Source: Gammaproteobacteria bacterium (GTDB lineage Bacteria > Pseudomonadota > Gammaproteobacteria > DSM-16500). From it: a stretch of 64,000 bases of DNA. This document shows positions 1 to 8,296 of this stretch, piece by piece. The notes beneath the pieces were generated by a model. It searched no databases and was not told the DNA's origin. It was given only the letters and a program-made list of their open reading frames with translations. The DNA lies in assembly GCA_019634835.1 (NCBI GenBank), contig JAHCAO010000001.1:124001-188000 (forward strand), read 5' to 3'. A program made the position numbers and the translations under genes. How positions within the stretch are numbered: the stretch's first letter is position 1; each line of letters begins with the position of its first letter.

Positions 1-270
1 ATTGAACCTACTAGCACAGCCCAATTCACCTCTTTCATCGCAACATTCACATCCGATGTGGCGGTTACTTTTTTTAATAATGGAAAGGCGCAATCATCCA
101 ATTCCATCTTGACACCCTCTAATGCTGAAAGAACGGGAGGAACTTCAAGCAAATTTAATTCAATGTCAGTATCGGGGCCAAACATTTGACCTGAAGCAAT
201 ACGAAAGACTAAGGCATAACCAATCTGCCCTGCTGCGCCAGAGATGGCCACTTTTACACGTTTCGTCATG
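1..270 (-). CDS. mdh: Malate dehydrogenase, N-terminal part (cut by window start)
   Basis: This gene encodes NAD-dependent malate dehydrogenase, which interconverts malate and oxaloacetate in the TCA cycle. Only the first 90 codons are in the window. Translation from the ATG at 270 gives the Rossmann dinucleotide motif GAAGQIG near residue 10, followed by a stretch ([16 protein letters not shown]) typical of the cytosolic-type MDH found in Legionella and Coxiella. The reading frame is open to the window edge. The upstream space shared with hemW contains a 24-bp inverted repeat. Confidence is high for the family. Confidence 0.9.
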
Positions 271-342
271 ATAAGTTCCTTAATGTTATAATGTTGGGAC
301 CCTAAAATAATGCTAGCTATTTTAACGCGAAAACCATGATTG

Positions 343-430
343 TATACCCGTAGCGCTTCAATTTTAGGTATTCTCTTGACTTAGGTCCTACCAGGATTTT
401 TACTCTTAAAATTGAAGCGCTACGGGTATA
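343..430. repeat. Long inverted repeat abutting the hemW start codon
   Basis: Positions 343-366 and 407-430 are perfect 24-bp inverted copies (tatacccgtagcgcttcaat... and its complement), separated by a 40-bp loop. The right arm ends 1 bp before the hemW ATG, so the hairpin occupies the place where a Shine-Dalgarno sequence would lie. It resembles the other intergenic hairpins in this window in design, not in sequence. Confidence 0.85.
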
Positions 431-431
431 T

Positions 432-1580
432 ATGTCAATTTTTACGACTCCTTTACCACTCAGTCTTTATGTTCACATTCCTTGGTGTGTGCGTAAATGC
501 CCCTATTGTGATTTTAATTCTCACGAAATGAAAAATTCACTGCCTGAAGAAATCTATCTCTCTGCTTTATTGCAAGAATTAGATAATCGCCTTCCATTGA
601 TAGAAAATCGACCTATCATTAGTATCTTCTTTGGCGGCGGAACACCTAGTTTATTTTCACCTAATACCATTGAGCGTATTCTCGATGGCGTTTCACAAAG
701 AATAGCGGTACATTCCCCGATTGAAATCACATTAGAAGCCAATCCTGGCACGATTGATCAAGTCAATTTCCGTGATTTTTATCATGCAGGTATCAACCGT
801 TTATCCCTAGGTATTCAAAGCTTGCAGAATGATAAGCTGAAAACACTTGGACGTATCCATGACCGAAAAAACGCTATGCAAGCAATTGAGATCGCAAAAA
901 ATGCTGGGTTCAATAATTTCAATCTGGATCTTATGTATGGGCTACCTAGTCAAACAATCGATGACGCTTTACACGATATGGAAACTGCCCTCACATTTGA
1001 ACCGACTCATCTTTCTTGGTATCAATTAACGATAGAGCCAAATACGTTGTTTTACCGACAAACACCAATACTTCCAACTGATGATGTTATTTGGGAAATG
1101 CAATTAGCAGGTCAGCAATTATTAAAAGCATCCGGGTTTGAACAATATGAAGTTTCGGCTTATTCCCAACCAACCAAGCAATGCGTCCACAATCTCAACT
1201 ATTGGCAATTCGGCGATTACTTAGGAATCGGAGCTGGAGCTCATAGCAAAATAACTCATGTTAAAACAGGAGAAGTCATCCGGTTCGCCCAAGTACGCCA
1301 CCCTAAAGATTACCTAGATCCTGCTAAACGACAACCCATGAATGGTAAGACAATTCAAGAAAATGATCTTATTTTTGAATTCATGCTAAACGCATTACGT
1401 CTTACACATGGCGTTCCCGTCACGCTTTTCACTCAACGTACAGGGCTTCCTTTGCAGCACATTCAACCCATACTCGATGCAGCAGTACAACGAAAGTTGA
1501 TAATCGATGATCCTACTCACATTTGCCCGTCTGAGACAGGCGCGCGATTTTTGAATGACTTGACAACTATGTTTTTATAA
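432..1580 (+). CDS. hemW: HemW-like radical SAM heme chaperone
   Basis: This is a radical SAM protein of the HemN/HemW family. The cluster-binding motif is CVRKCPYC, preceded by HIPW near residue 16. The GGGTPS motif at about residue 68 binds SAM. The length of 382 aa fits HemW rather than the longer true coproporphyrinogen dehydrogenase HemN. HemW is thought to carry and insert heme into respiratory enzymes. The ATG at 432 is the only sensible start, since the cluster motif follows closely, but no clear ribosome binding site is visible because an inverted repeat arm occupies the upstream bases. Confidence 0.92.
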   Translation: MSIFTTPLPLSLYVHIPWCVRKCPYCDFNSHEMKNSLPEEIYLSALLQELDNRLPLIENRPIISIFFGGGTPSLFSPNTIERILDGVSQRIAVHSPIEITLEANPGTIDQVNFRDFYHAGINRLSLGIQSLQNDKLKTLGRIHDRKNAMQAIEIAKNAGFNNFNLDLMYGLPSQTIDDALHDMETALTFEPTHLSWYQLTIEPNTLFYRQTPILPTDDVIWEMQLAGQQLLKASGFEQYEVSAYSQPTKQCVHNLNYWQFGDYLGIGAGAHSKITHVKTGEVIRFAQVRHPKDYLDPAKRQPMNGKTIQENDLIFEFMLNALRLTHGVPVTLFTQRTGLPLQHIQPILDAAVQRKLIIDDPTHICPSETGARFLNDLTTMFL

Positions 1581-1633
1581 TGCCCACCTCATCGACACAG
1601 CATCATAAAAGCATTGGTTTACCGGGGATAGCC

Positions 1634-2320
1634 TCAATCATCACACAAAAATTGACCACAATATTTATTAACAAAATGATAAGAAATAGCCAAGGCAATC
1701 ATGCTAACACTACTCACTTTTCCTCCCACTTGCAGGGTCGTATAAGATAAATCTGTCACCCAGTTTTGATTCAGGTTATAACTCGCACCGATTGCAAATA
1801 CAGGTGAGAATTTATTTTTGTATGTATTTTTTCCACATGTTATCGGATCTTCTGGGTTCGTTGTAATATCAAATGCAGGATCTAACGCACCAGAGGTAGT
1901 AAGATAAGTAGCAGCAGCTCCTACTTTACCAAAAATATCAAAGTATGGGCCCAATGGCATAATACCTTTTCCAACGATATCAAAAGAACGTACTCTTTCT
2001 GAAACACCGGTACAAGTTTCAACGCCTTTTGTGTCATATTTAATTTTTGAAATAAAGGTCAAACCGCCTTCGATAGCAGCATATTGACTAAACTGGTTAC
2101 CCATAAATACCCGAGCACCAAATTGATTAGATCGCGGAGTGGCTGGCGTCAACTCTAATGCGGTAGGATTATCTACCTGCGCTTGCTGGTCTCCGCCGCT
2201 ATTCGTAGCCGGCCCCATCATCACGCCCATATAAAAACCGCTACCAACAGCATATGTATTGGCAGCTACCCAGCTAGTAACCATAGATATCAGAAAATAC
2301 TTCCCAATCCTTTTTCTCAT
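1634..2320 (-). CDS. Outer-membrane beta-barrel protein, secreted
   Basis: The 228-aa product starts with a basic N-terminus and a hydrophobic segment ending near TYA, a likely signal peptidase I site at about residue 24. The rest alternates short polar and aromatic strands (FGARVFMGNQFSQYAAIEGG, SPVFAIGASYNLNQNWVTD), as in small OmpW/OmpA-like eight-stranded barrels. The last strand-like segment, LAISYHFVNKY, is followed by a short tail with two cysteines, so the protein does not end on the usual terminal Phe. Role unknown; similar barrels are common in Legionellales. The gene is monocistronic, facing hemW. Confidence 0.7.
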   Translation of the reverse strand: MRKRIGKYFLISMVTSWVAANTYAVGSGFYMGVMMGPATNSGGDQQAQVDNPTALELTPATPRSNQFGARVFMGNQFSQYAAIEGGLTFISKIKYDTKGVETCTGVSERVRSFDIVGKGIMPLGPYFDIFGKVGAAATYLTTSGALDPAFDITTNPEDPITCGKNTYKNKFSPVFAIGASYNLNQNWVTDLSYTTLQVGGKVSSVSMIALAISYHFVNKYCGQFLCDD

Positions 2321-2451
2321 TTCTCATTCCTCGAGGATATAGTTTGGTTATCAGCTTAAGTGAGTCAATAACTATTGTCTAGGGTCTAATGGCATGATTC
2401 TGAATGGTTATATGATCTACCAAGAATTTCCGCATTCTTCAGGAACTCCTG

Positions 2452-2706
2452 TTACTTTTCTATGACTTGACCGCCACAAGCTAAGTAACAGGTATTAAAA
2501 GATACTGTGCAATCACAAGAACGGGAATTTTTTAACTCACAAATTCGTTGGCAGTATTTTTTTGCGTATGAACACTTATTTATACATTTTTTATCCGCTG
2601 CAGAATGAGGTGGAATATAAACGTACTCTTTTTTGGGAAGATAACTACAGCTAGAAAGTATGCTAATGATAATTAAGATAGGTAAGAATAGAAAAACACG
2701 CCGCAT
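2452..2706 (-). CDS. Small cysteine-rich lipoprotein
   Basis: The 84-aa product has a signal peptide ending in the lipobox ILSSC, with Cys20 as the lipidation site, so it should be anchored in a membrane facing the periplasm. The mature part holds eight more cysteines, several in CxxxC spacing. Its C-terminal CYLACGGQVIE closely matches CYSACGGQVLE of the neighbouring 2868-3281 gene, so the two are paralogues. Function unknown; disulfide-stabilised fold inferred. A short inverted repeat (GGTTAAA / TTTAACC, 2722-2745) lies in its promoter region. Confidence 0.72.
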   Translation of the reverse strand: MRRVFLFLPILIIISILSSCSYLPKKEYVYIPPHSAADKKCINKCSYAKKYCQRICELKNSRSCDCTVSFNTCYLACGGQVIEK

Positions 2707-2867
2707 GATGACCGCCTTTATGGTTAAAGTTTAAAAATTTTAACCAAGTAGTTGCTTGTCAGCAATCTATCTCTGCTAATATTTGCAAGCATTCAGTTCA
2801 TCCACCATCCGTTGATTTTTTTGTCTTTGCACTGTCGTGGCGCGCCATCTAGATGATTCAACCTGAC

Positions 2868-3281
2868 CTATTTTTTATCACAAAACGCAACACAAACATC
2901 TCGTTCTAATACTTGGCCACCACACGCAGAATAACAAGAACGATAAGTAGGTTCACAATTACATGAATGATTGCATGTATAACTCATATCAAAATCACTC
3001 ACATCTTTTTTAACTGGCGCACCATGTTTTCTTCGTTCATGCTTATACATTTCAAATTGATAAACAGCATCTTGGTGAGCACGTAAGCGGCAATTTTCAT
3101 TATTCATCTGACACATTTGCTCGCAAGTATTCTTATTTTGCACGCATTGCGCAATACACATTTTTCCCATTCCTGTTCGCGGCGGGACAAAAGCATATTC
3201 TCTTTTATAAACTGGCCCACACCCTGTCAATATTCCTACCACAATAAGAATGGAAAGCACGAAATAAAATTGTTTCATCAT
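2868..3281 (-). CDS. Cysteine-rich lipoprotein, paralogue of the downstream gene
   Basis: The start is placed at the ATG at 3281 because AAGG lies about 6 bp upstream; an upstream in-frame ATG at 3305 lacks such a site. The product of about 137 aa has a lipobox ILTGC, an N-terminal block (VYKREYAFVPP) like that of the 2452-2706 product (KKEYVYIPP), and many cysteines including CIAQC and CNHSCNC. The ending adds DVCVAFCDKK beyond the shared CGGQVLE. A larger paralogue of the neighbour, probably from local duplication. Function unknown. Confidence 0.7.
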   Translation of the reverse strand: MMKQFYFVLSILIVVGILTGCGPVYKREYAFVPPRTGMGKMCIAQCVQNKNTCEQMCQMNNENCRLRAHQDAVYQFEMYKHERRKHGAPVKKDVSDFDMSYTCNHSCNCEPTYRSCYSACGGQVLERDVCVAFCDKK

Positions 3282-3359
3282 ATTTACCTTTTTCATTAAT
3301 TGCACGGATAATAAAAACCTGAGTACAAACAGTCAAGCCCCAACCATCACTTTGTTCAT

Positions 3360-3494
3360 ATAGAAATTTCCGTTGAAGGCCGTCACCCTATTGTTTTTAG
3401 GCGACTGGATTGCAGGATGCAATCCTAAGCGCCATGGACGGCGTGTTGGGAGCTAAAAAACAATAGGGTGACGGCCTTCAACGGAAATTTCTAT
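3360..3494. repeat. Long hairpin element downstream of trmB
   Basis: Arms 3360-3400 and 3453-3494 are complementary over about 41 bp, with one T/A tract length difference. The outer part reads atagaaatttccgttgaagg. The loop holds two smaller hairpins (gattgca-gga-tgcaatc at 3408-3424, and a ccatgg-centred one). The element ends 2 bp from the trmB stop codon and may act as its transcription terminator. The outer GAAATTTCCGTTGAAGG block recurs in the element at 9560-9670. Confidence 0.85.
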
Positions 3495-3496
3495 TG

Positions 3497-4195
3497 TTAA
3501 TATTTCAATAAGTGTAATTCCCAAATATTTCTTCCCTCCCGCACCGCTCTACTTTCAAATTTTGTCACGATAGGTCGTTGTAAAGACCTATTAGTTGCAA
3601 ACTGATTCACACCCGCCAAGTTCACTAATGTTTGCTCCTGAGAGATGACATCCATCATGTGCTGAGCATAATCTTCCCAATCCGTCGCTAGATGCAATAT
3701 GCTGCCTACTTTTAACTTTGATACTGCTAGCTTAATGAATGCCGGCTGAATCAACCGACGCTGATGATGACGGCGTTTAGGCCAAGGATCAGGAAAGAAT
3801 ATTTGCACACCTGCTAAGCTTTCATTTGGAACACATGTTTCAAGAACATCGATGACATCACTATAATAAACTCTGAGATTCGTGAGATTATTGCGTTTAA
3901 TGCCCTGAAACAAAGCACCAATTCCCGGCTGATATGTCTCTACGCCAATAAAATTTTGATCAGGATGCTCCAATGCCAAAGCAAGTAATGACTGTCCCGA
4001 TCCAAAGCCAATCTCTAAAAAACAAGCGGCATCACGACCAAATACACTTTGATAATCGATCCTCCCCGCCGCGACTTGTAGACCAAAACGCGGCCATAAT
4101 TCAGCATATGCATGTTCTTGAGCATTCGTCCTACGCCCACGAGGAACATAACTTCGCAATCGAAATTGTTTATGTTTAAGAAATATAGTAGACAT
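3497..4195 (-). CDS. trmB: tRNA (guanine-N7)-methyltransferase TrmB
   Basis: TrmB methylates G46 in the variable loop of tRNAs using SAM. Visible signatures are the N-terminal RSYVPRGRRT, the SAM-binding LEIGFGSGQSL at about residue 60, and the family hallmark FFPDPWPKRRHHQRR near residue 130. The length of 232 aa is normal. The gene follows rsgA on the same strand with a 6-bp gap, so they are probably co-transcribed. A long hairpin begins right after its stop codon. Confidence 0.95.
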   Translation of the reverse strand: MSTIFLKHKQFRLRSYVPRGRRTNAQEHAYAELWPRFGLQVAAGRIDYQSVFGRDAACFLEIGFGSGQSLLALALEHPDQNFIGVETYQPGIGALFQGIKRNNLTNLRVYYSDVIDVLETCVPNESLAGVQIFFPDPWPKRRHHQRRLIQPAFIKLAVSKLKVGSILHLATDWEDYAQHMMDVISQEQTLVNLAGVNQFATNRSLQRPIVTKFESRAVREGRNIWELHLLKY

Positions 4196-4201
4196 ATTCG
4201 C

Positions 4202-5125
4202 TTAATATTTATTATGTGAACTCGCTTCTTTGATCAAATCTTGATAATTCGCATAGCGTTGCGCACTGATTTTACCACTTATGACAGCCGCTTGCACTGC
4301 ACAACCAGGCTCGGCCACATGTAAACAATCTCGAAACTTACAACCATGCAAATAATGCTGAAATTCCTTAAAACCATGCAACACATCTTTTTTATTGATA
4401 GGCCATAAATTAAATTCACGCACTCCAGGCGAATCAATTAACTTCCCACCATGAGGTAAATGATATAAACGCGTTGCCGTTGTTGTGTGCTTTCCTATCC
4501 CTTTTGCAGAAACCATGCCCACACGAATTTCTTCTTCTTTACTCAATATCGCGATAATAGAAGATTTTCCCACCCCCGACGGCCCTACCAATACCCCTGT
4601 TTTACCTTGAAGTTGAGTATTCAATTCATCTAATCCATCTTCAACATAAATACTAGATAAAACAACAGAGTAAGGGATTGTTTGATAAGGCGCTAAACAC
4701 TCTTTCATCTCTTCTTTTATCGCATCGCTCAATAAATCAACTTTATTTAATACTAGAATAGGATGAATCTTTAATAACTCCGCAGCAACCAAATAACGAT
4801 CTATTAAATATTCAGAGAAAATTGGCGGTGGAGCCATGGTAATGATGATGACATCAACGTTTGCCACAATCGGCTTCATTTTTCCTCTAGCATCGCCGCG
4901 CGCAAGTAGTGTTGACCGTGGTTCAATATCAATGATCACGCCTGTATTATCATACTCTAACTGCCAACGTACTTTGTCACCAACCACAGGCAACTCTTGG
5001 TTACGGCGCAAATGGCATTGAAAAACTTGCCCGCCCTCTGCTTCCACTGCCACACTATTACCAAAATAGGAAATAATAAGACCATTTTGTGCAGATTTGC
5101 TGTATTGTTCAATCGGTTTTGACAT
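4202..5125 (-). CDS. rsgA: Ribosome small subunit-dependent GTPase RsgA
   Basis: RsgA helps late maturation of the 30S subunit. The 307-aa product has an N-terminal OB-fold and a circularly permuted GTPase, with motifs in the expected order: G4 NKVDLL, then G1 GPSGVGKSS, then G3 DSPGVREF. The C-terminal zinc site CKFRDCLHVAEPGC is complete. It leads a two-gene minus-strand unit with trmB and is divergent from cca, 38 bp away. Confidence 0.95.
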   Translation of the reverse strand: MSKPIEQYSKSAQNGLIISYFGNSVAVEAEGGQVFQCHLRRNQELPVVGDKVRWQLEYDNTGVIIDIEPRSTLLARGDARGKMKPIVANVDVIIITMAPPPIFSEYLIDRYLVAAELLKIHPILVLNKVDLLSDAIKEEMKECLAPYQTIPYSVVLSSIYVEDGLDELNTQLQGKTGVLVGPSGVGKSSIIAILSKEEEIRVGMVSAKGIGKHTTTATRLYHLPHGGKLIDSPGVREFNLWPINKKDVLHGFKEFQHYLHGCKFRDCLHVAEPGCAVQAAVISGKISAQRYANYQDLIKEASSHNKY

Positions 5126-5163
5126 TTAAGTAATACATATTGTTTTAGAGGGACATATCATAC

Positions 5164-6279
5164 ATGAAAATTTATCTAGTCGGAGGAGCTATCCGCGATA
5201 AATTATTGGGGCTGCCAATAAAAGAGCGGGACTGGGTCGTGGTGGGCGCTACCCCCGAGACAATGTTAAATCTAGGTTATCGGCAAGTTGGAAAAGAATT
5301 TCCTGTTTTTTTGCACCCTAAAACGAATGAAGAATACGCACTAGCACGCATGGAACGTAAGACCCGTCCGGGTTATCAAGGCTTTGTTTTCGACACCTCT
5401 CCTGATGTAACACTTGAAGCTGACTTACAACGCCGCGATCTCACTATTAACGCGATGGCAGAAGATGAAAGTGGTCACCTGATTGATCCCTATCATGGCA
5501 AACAAGATTTGCATGATAAACTCTTACGACATATATCACCTGCATTTGCTGAAGATCCTGTACGTATATTGCGCGTAAGTCGCTTTCTCGCACGTTATGC
5601 TCACCTGGGTTTCAATGTTGCACCCGAAACCATGGTATTAATGCATAACATGACCCAAGCCGGCGAAGTCGATGCTTTGGTAGCAGAACGCGTCTGGAAA
5701 GAATTAGAACGCGCTCTAGGAGAAAAAAACCCAGAAAAGTTTTTTGCTGTATTGGCAAACTGCGGAGCATTACCTAAGCTTTTTCCTGGACTCGACATCA
5801 ATGGTCCTGGAATAAAAGCATTAGAAGCCGCTGCACAAATCTCCTCTTCACCAGTAATTAGATTTGCTGCACTATTACATTGCCTACCAGATGCAAAAAA
5901 AACCGTTGCCAATCTTTGCCATCGCTATCGAGTACCGAATAAATACCGAGAATTGGCAAAATTAACTCAGGAACACAATGAAAAAACGCTTAAAGCACAA
6001 CACTTATCCAGTGATGAAATACTTAGCATACTCAGCGCATTAGATATTTTTCGCCGTGAAGAACGATTTAATCACTTTTTAACCGCCTGCCAGGCGATTG
6101 CAAAAACGAGACAAGTGAATTTCGATCCAAAATGGCTGCAAGCCTGTGCTAAAGCGGCAAAATCAGTAAATATTCATGCATTGATTGCCCAAGGATACAA
6201 CGGCAGCCAACTGGCAAAAGAGCTTAAACAAAAGCGTTTAGAAAAAATAGAAACCTGGGTAAAAAAAAGTAAAAGCTAG
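5164..6279 (+). CDS. cca: CCA-adding tRNA nucleotidyltransferase
   Basis: The enzyme adds or repairs the 3' CCA end of tRNAs. The nucleotidyltransferase head is clear: GGAIRDKLLG at the N-terminus, the metal-binding ERDWVVVG, and RRDLTINAMAED. At 371 aa it is shorter than E. coli Cca (about 412 aa), and I see no obvious HD phosphohydrolase motif in the C-terminal third, which suggests the short form lacking that domain. Repair matters here because the tRNA-Glu in this window has no encoded CCA. Divergent from rsgA. Confidence 0.93.
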   Translation: MKIYLVGGAIRDKLLGLPIKERDWVVVGATPETMLNLGYRQVGKEFPVFLHPKTNEEYALARMERKTRPGYQGFVFDTSPDVTLEADLQRRDLTINAMAEDESGHLIDPYHGKQDLHDKLLRHISPAFAEDPVRILRVSRFLARYAHLGFNVAPETMVLMHNMTQAGEVDALVAERVWKELERALGEKNPEKFFAVLANCGALPKLFPGLDINGPGIKALEAAAQISSSPVIRFAALLHCLPDAKKTVANLCHRYRVPNKYRELAKLTQEHNEKTLKAQHLSSDEILSILSALDIFRREERFNHFLTACQAIAKTRQVNFDPKWLQACAKAAKSVNIHALIAQGYNGSQLAKELKQKRLEKIETWVKKSKS

Positions 6280-6290
6280 TACAGCATTGA

Positions 6291-6379
6291 GCTAAGTTTG
6301 ACCCATACTACGACCAGTTCCGAGGAATGGCCTATGACAGGATCTGTCCGAGATTTTGCAGCCCCCAGTCAACCTTAGC
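6291..6379. repeat. Imperfect inverted repeat upstream of the first dsbA-like gene
   Basis: GCTAAGTTTGAC at 6291-6302 and GTCAACCTTAGC at 6368-6379 pair at 11 of 12 positions around a 65-bp loop. It sits just after the cca stop and may be a decayed intergenic hairpin element or part of the cca terminator. Weak compared with the others. Confidence 0.45.
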
Positions 6380-6486
6380 ACTAAAGTCTGTTAACAATTA
6401 GATTTTCACACCACCTTTCACATACTCGAACGGTTTGCTATGATCCGATAACTATCAGCCATACCAATTATTTTAAGGAGCTTGTC

Positions 6487-7272
6487 ATGAAACAATTTGT
6501 CAAAACCACACTCGCAATAGGAATGTTAGCTATTACCTCTCAAGCTTTGGCTGCGACCAATAACAAACCTAGTCACTTATCTGTTAGTCCAGCTGAAAGA
6601 GAAAAAATTGAAACTGTTGTTCACGAATATTTACTACGCAACCCAGAAGTCATTGTTGAAGTTATGCAAATTCTACAGCGCAAACAATTTGAACAAGCCC
6701 AACAGACTATACAACAAACTCAGCAAACTGCTTCATCCTTTGCGAATGCCTTATTTCGCCAAACAAATGATCCTGTGATTGGCGACCCAAACGGTAAAGT
6801 CACCCTCGTTGAATTTTTTGACTATCAATGTCCCCACTGTGTTGATATGGCACCTGTCATAGCAGGTATTGTTAAAGCTAATCCCAACCTTCGTATTGTT
6901 TATAAAGAATTCCCCATTCGCGGACCTATCTCTGAATTTGCTGCTCGCGCTGCATTAGCTGCTCACAAGCAAGGCAAATATGCAGAATTCAGCCATGCAT
7001 TATTAACCACGGGGCAGTTGACACAAGACTCTATCATACAAGTTGCGAAAAAATCTGGCTTAGACATCGATAAACTGAAAAAAGATATGGACAGTAATAG
7101 TATCAAAGAACAAATCAAGGCCAATACCAAATTGGCGCAAGATTTAAAATTATTTGGCACACCCGCTTTCTTTATTGGTAAAACTGACGCAAAAGGCAGT
7201 GATACTATCAATTATGTTCCAGGGCAACTAGACCAAGCGCAGTTGCAAGCGATCATTGATAAAACAAAGTAA
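6487..7272 (+). CDS. DsbA-family (Com1-like) periplasmic thiol oxidoreductase
   Basis: The 261-aa product has a signal peptide ending near ALA (residue 22), a helical N-terminal region (residues 35-85, charged and Gln-rich, likely for dimerisation), then a thioredoxin-fold DsbA domain. The active site is FFDYQCPHC and the cis-proline loop is GTPAFFIG. This layout matches Coxiella Com1 and Legionella DsbA2-like proteins, which are periplasmic or outer-membrane associated. The start has a good AAGGAG site 6 bp upstream. A shorter paralogue follows directly, so the pair forms a tandem duplication. Disulfide-forming versus isomerase role cannot be decided here. Confidence 0.88.
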   Translation: MKQFVKTTLAIGMLAITSQALAATNNKPSHLSVSPAEREKIETVVHEYLLRNPEVIVEVMQILQRKQFEQAQQTIQQTQQTASSFANALFRQTNDPVIGDPNGKVTLVEFFDYQCPHCVDMAPVIAGIVKANPNLRIVYKEFPIRGPISEFAARAALAAHKQGKYAEFSHALLTTGQLTQDSIIQVAKKSGLDIDKLKKDMDSNSIKEQIKANTKLAQDLKLFGTPAFFIGKTDAKGSDTINYVPGQLDQAQLQAIIDKTK

Positions 7273-7312
7273 GAGCGACGCGTAATAAAAATGGAATGAT
7301 CAGGAAAGGTTA

Positions 7313-7334
7313 TTAGGGTTGTCAACAACCCTAA
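7313..7334. terminator. Perfect palindrome between the two dsbA-like genes
   Basis: TTAGGGTTGT, a 2-nt loop, and ACAACCCTAA form a perfect 10-bp stem, followed by AT-rich sequence. It lies 40 bp after the first dsbA-like gene. It may be a weak terminator or attenuator that sets the ratio of the two gene products. Confidence 0.6.
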
Positions 7335-7371
7335 AATCTGTTCTATTTAACCTCTACTTATGGAGTAACTT

Positions 7372-7983
7372 ATGTTAAAGAAAAGTATAAAATATGTTTT
7401 ACTTGCGTTTAGTTTATTGATCGCATTCTCTGTTAACGCTGAAGCGGTAAATACGTTGCTGCATAATCCAGGCGATCCTATTGCGGGAAACCCTAAAGGC
7501 AAAGTGACTGTGGTTGAATTTTTTGACTATCAATGTTCACATTGCATGAACATGGCTCCAGTCATCAAGACCATCATCAAAACTAATCCCAATGTACGCA
7601 TCGTGTATAAAGACTTCCCAATTCGCGGACCTATGTCTTTATATGCTGCTCGTGCTGCGCTTGCTGCCAACAAACAAGGTAAATATTATAACTTCAATCA
7701 CGCCATGTTAATTACTCGTCTTCCTCTCAATGAAGACAATATACTTGATATCGCGAAATCAGTTGGATTAAACGTCACGCAATTAAAAAAAGATATGAAC
7801 AGTCACCGTGTTAATAAAATCCTGCAAACAAACTATGACTTGGCACGCACATTAAATTTAAATGGCACCCCTGCGTTTTTCATTAGCAAATCAAATGCAA
7901 AAAGCAGCAAAGATCTAAATTTTGTTCTTGGTGAAATGTCATCTAGCGAATTGCAAGATGCTATTAACAAAGCGAGTACTTAA
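7372..7983 (+). CDS. DsbA-family (Com1-like) thiol oxidoreductase, short form
   Basis: A 203-aa secreted paralogue of the preceding gene. After a signal peptide (cleavage near VNAEA, residue 24) the thioredoxin fold begins almost at once, so the 45-residue helical arm seen in the larger copy is missing. The active site is FFDYQCSHC, with Ser instead of Pro between the cysteines, and the cis-proline loop is GTPAFFIS. Long stretches are near-identical to the neighbour (VYKDFPIRGPMS against VYKEFPIRGPIS). A changed CxxC dipeptide and a missing arm suggest a different redox potential and no dimerisation. Confidence 0.87.
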   Translation: MLKKSIKYVLLAFSLLIAFSVNAEAVNTLLHNPGDPIAGNPKGKVTVVEFFDYQCSHCMNMAPVIKTIIKTNPNVRIVYKDFPIRGPMSLYAARAALAANKQGKYYNFNHAMLITRLPLNEDNILDIAKSVGLNVTQLKKDMNSHRVNKILQTNYDLARTLNLNGTPAFFISKSNAKSSKDLNFVLGEMSSSELQDAINKAST

Positions 7984-8062
7984 TTTTTATCTTAACCATT
8001 TCCTTGAGTCCTTTCAGCAACCCCCTGACTGAGAGATTCAAACCAACTTTTAAGGAGTTTCC

Positions 8063-8259
8063 GTGTTCTTCAAGGGTGCATGACCAGTTTTTTGCCGGAG
8101 GGATAAGGATATTTTGTATGAACCATTCACTCACAGATAAGAATCTGCGAGAGCAAAACTCAATCAAGAATGAGTGTGCTTTGCGGTGAATGGTGAAGGA
8201 AAAATACCGTCCTCCTCTTGCTGCAAAAAACTCGTCATGCACCCTTCTTCAGCGAACAC
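8063..8259. repeat. Intergenic hairpin element between dsbA pair and M28 peptidase
   Basis: The 313-bp gene-free stretch 7984-8296 is mostly this element. Outer arms 8063-8095 and 8223-8259 pair imperfectly (GGTGCATGAC, AGTTTTTTGC), and inner arms ccattcac (8123-8130) and gtgaatgg (8186-8193) pair again. The block GACGAGTTTTTTGCAGCAAG on one arm recurs with changes in the element at 9574-9655. Short open frames here are products of the palindrome and are not called as genes. Confidence 0.75.
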
Positions 8260-8296
8260 TTCTTATTTAGGATAATCACGTTATAAGGAGAATTTC

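Noticed and set aside
7964-8242. Open frames on both strands in the gap before the M28 gene
   Set aside because: They lie inside the imperfect hairpin element; palindromes give mirrored open frames. No ribosome site or known motif.
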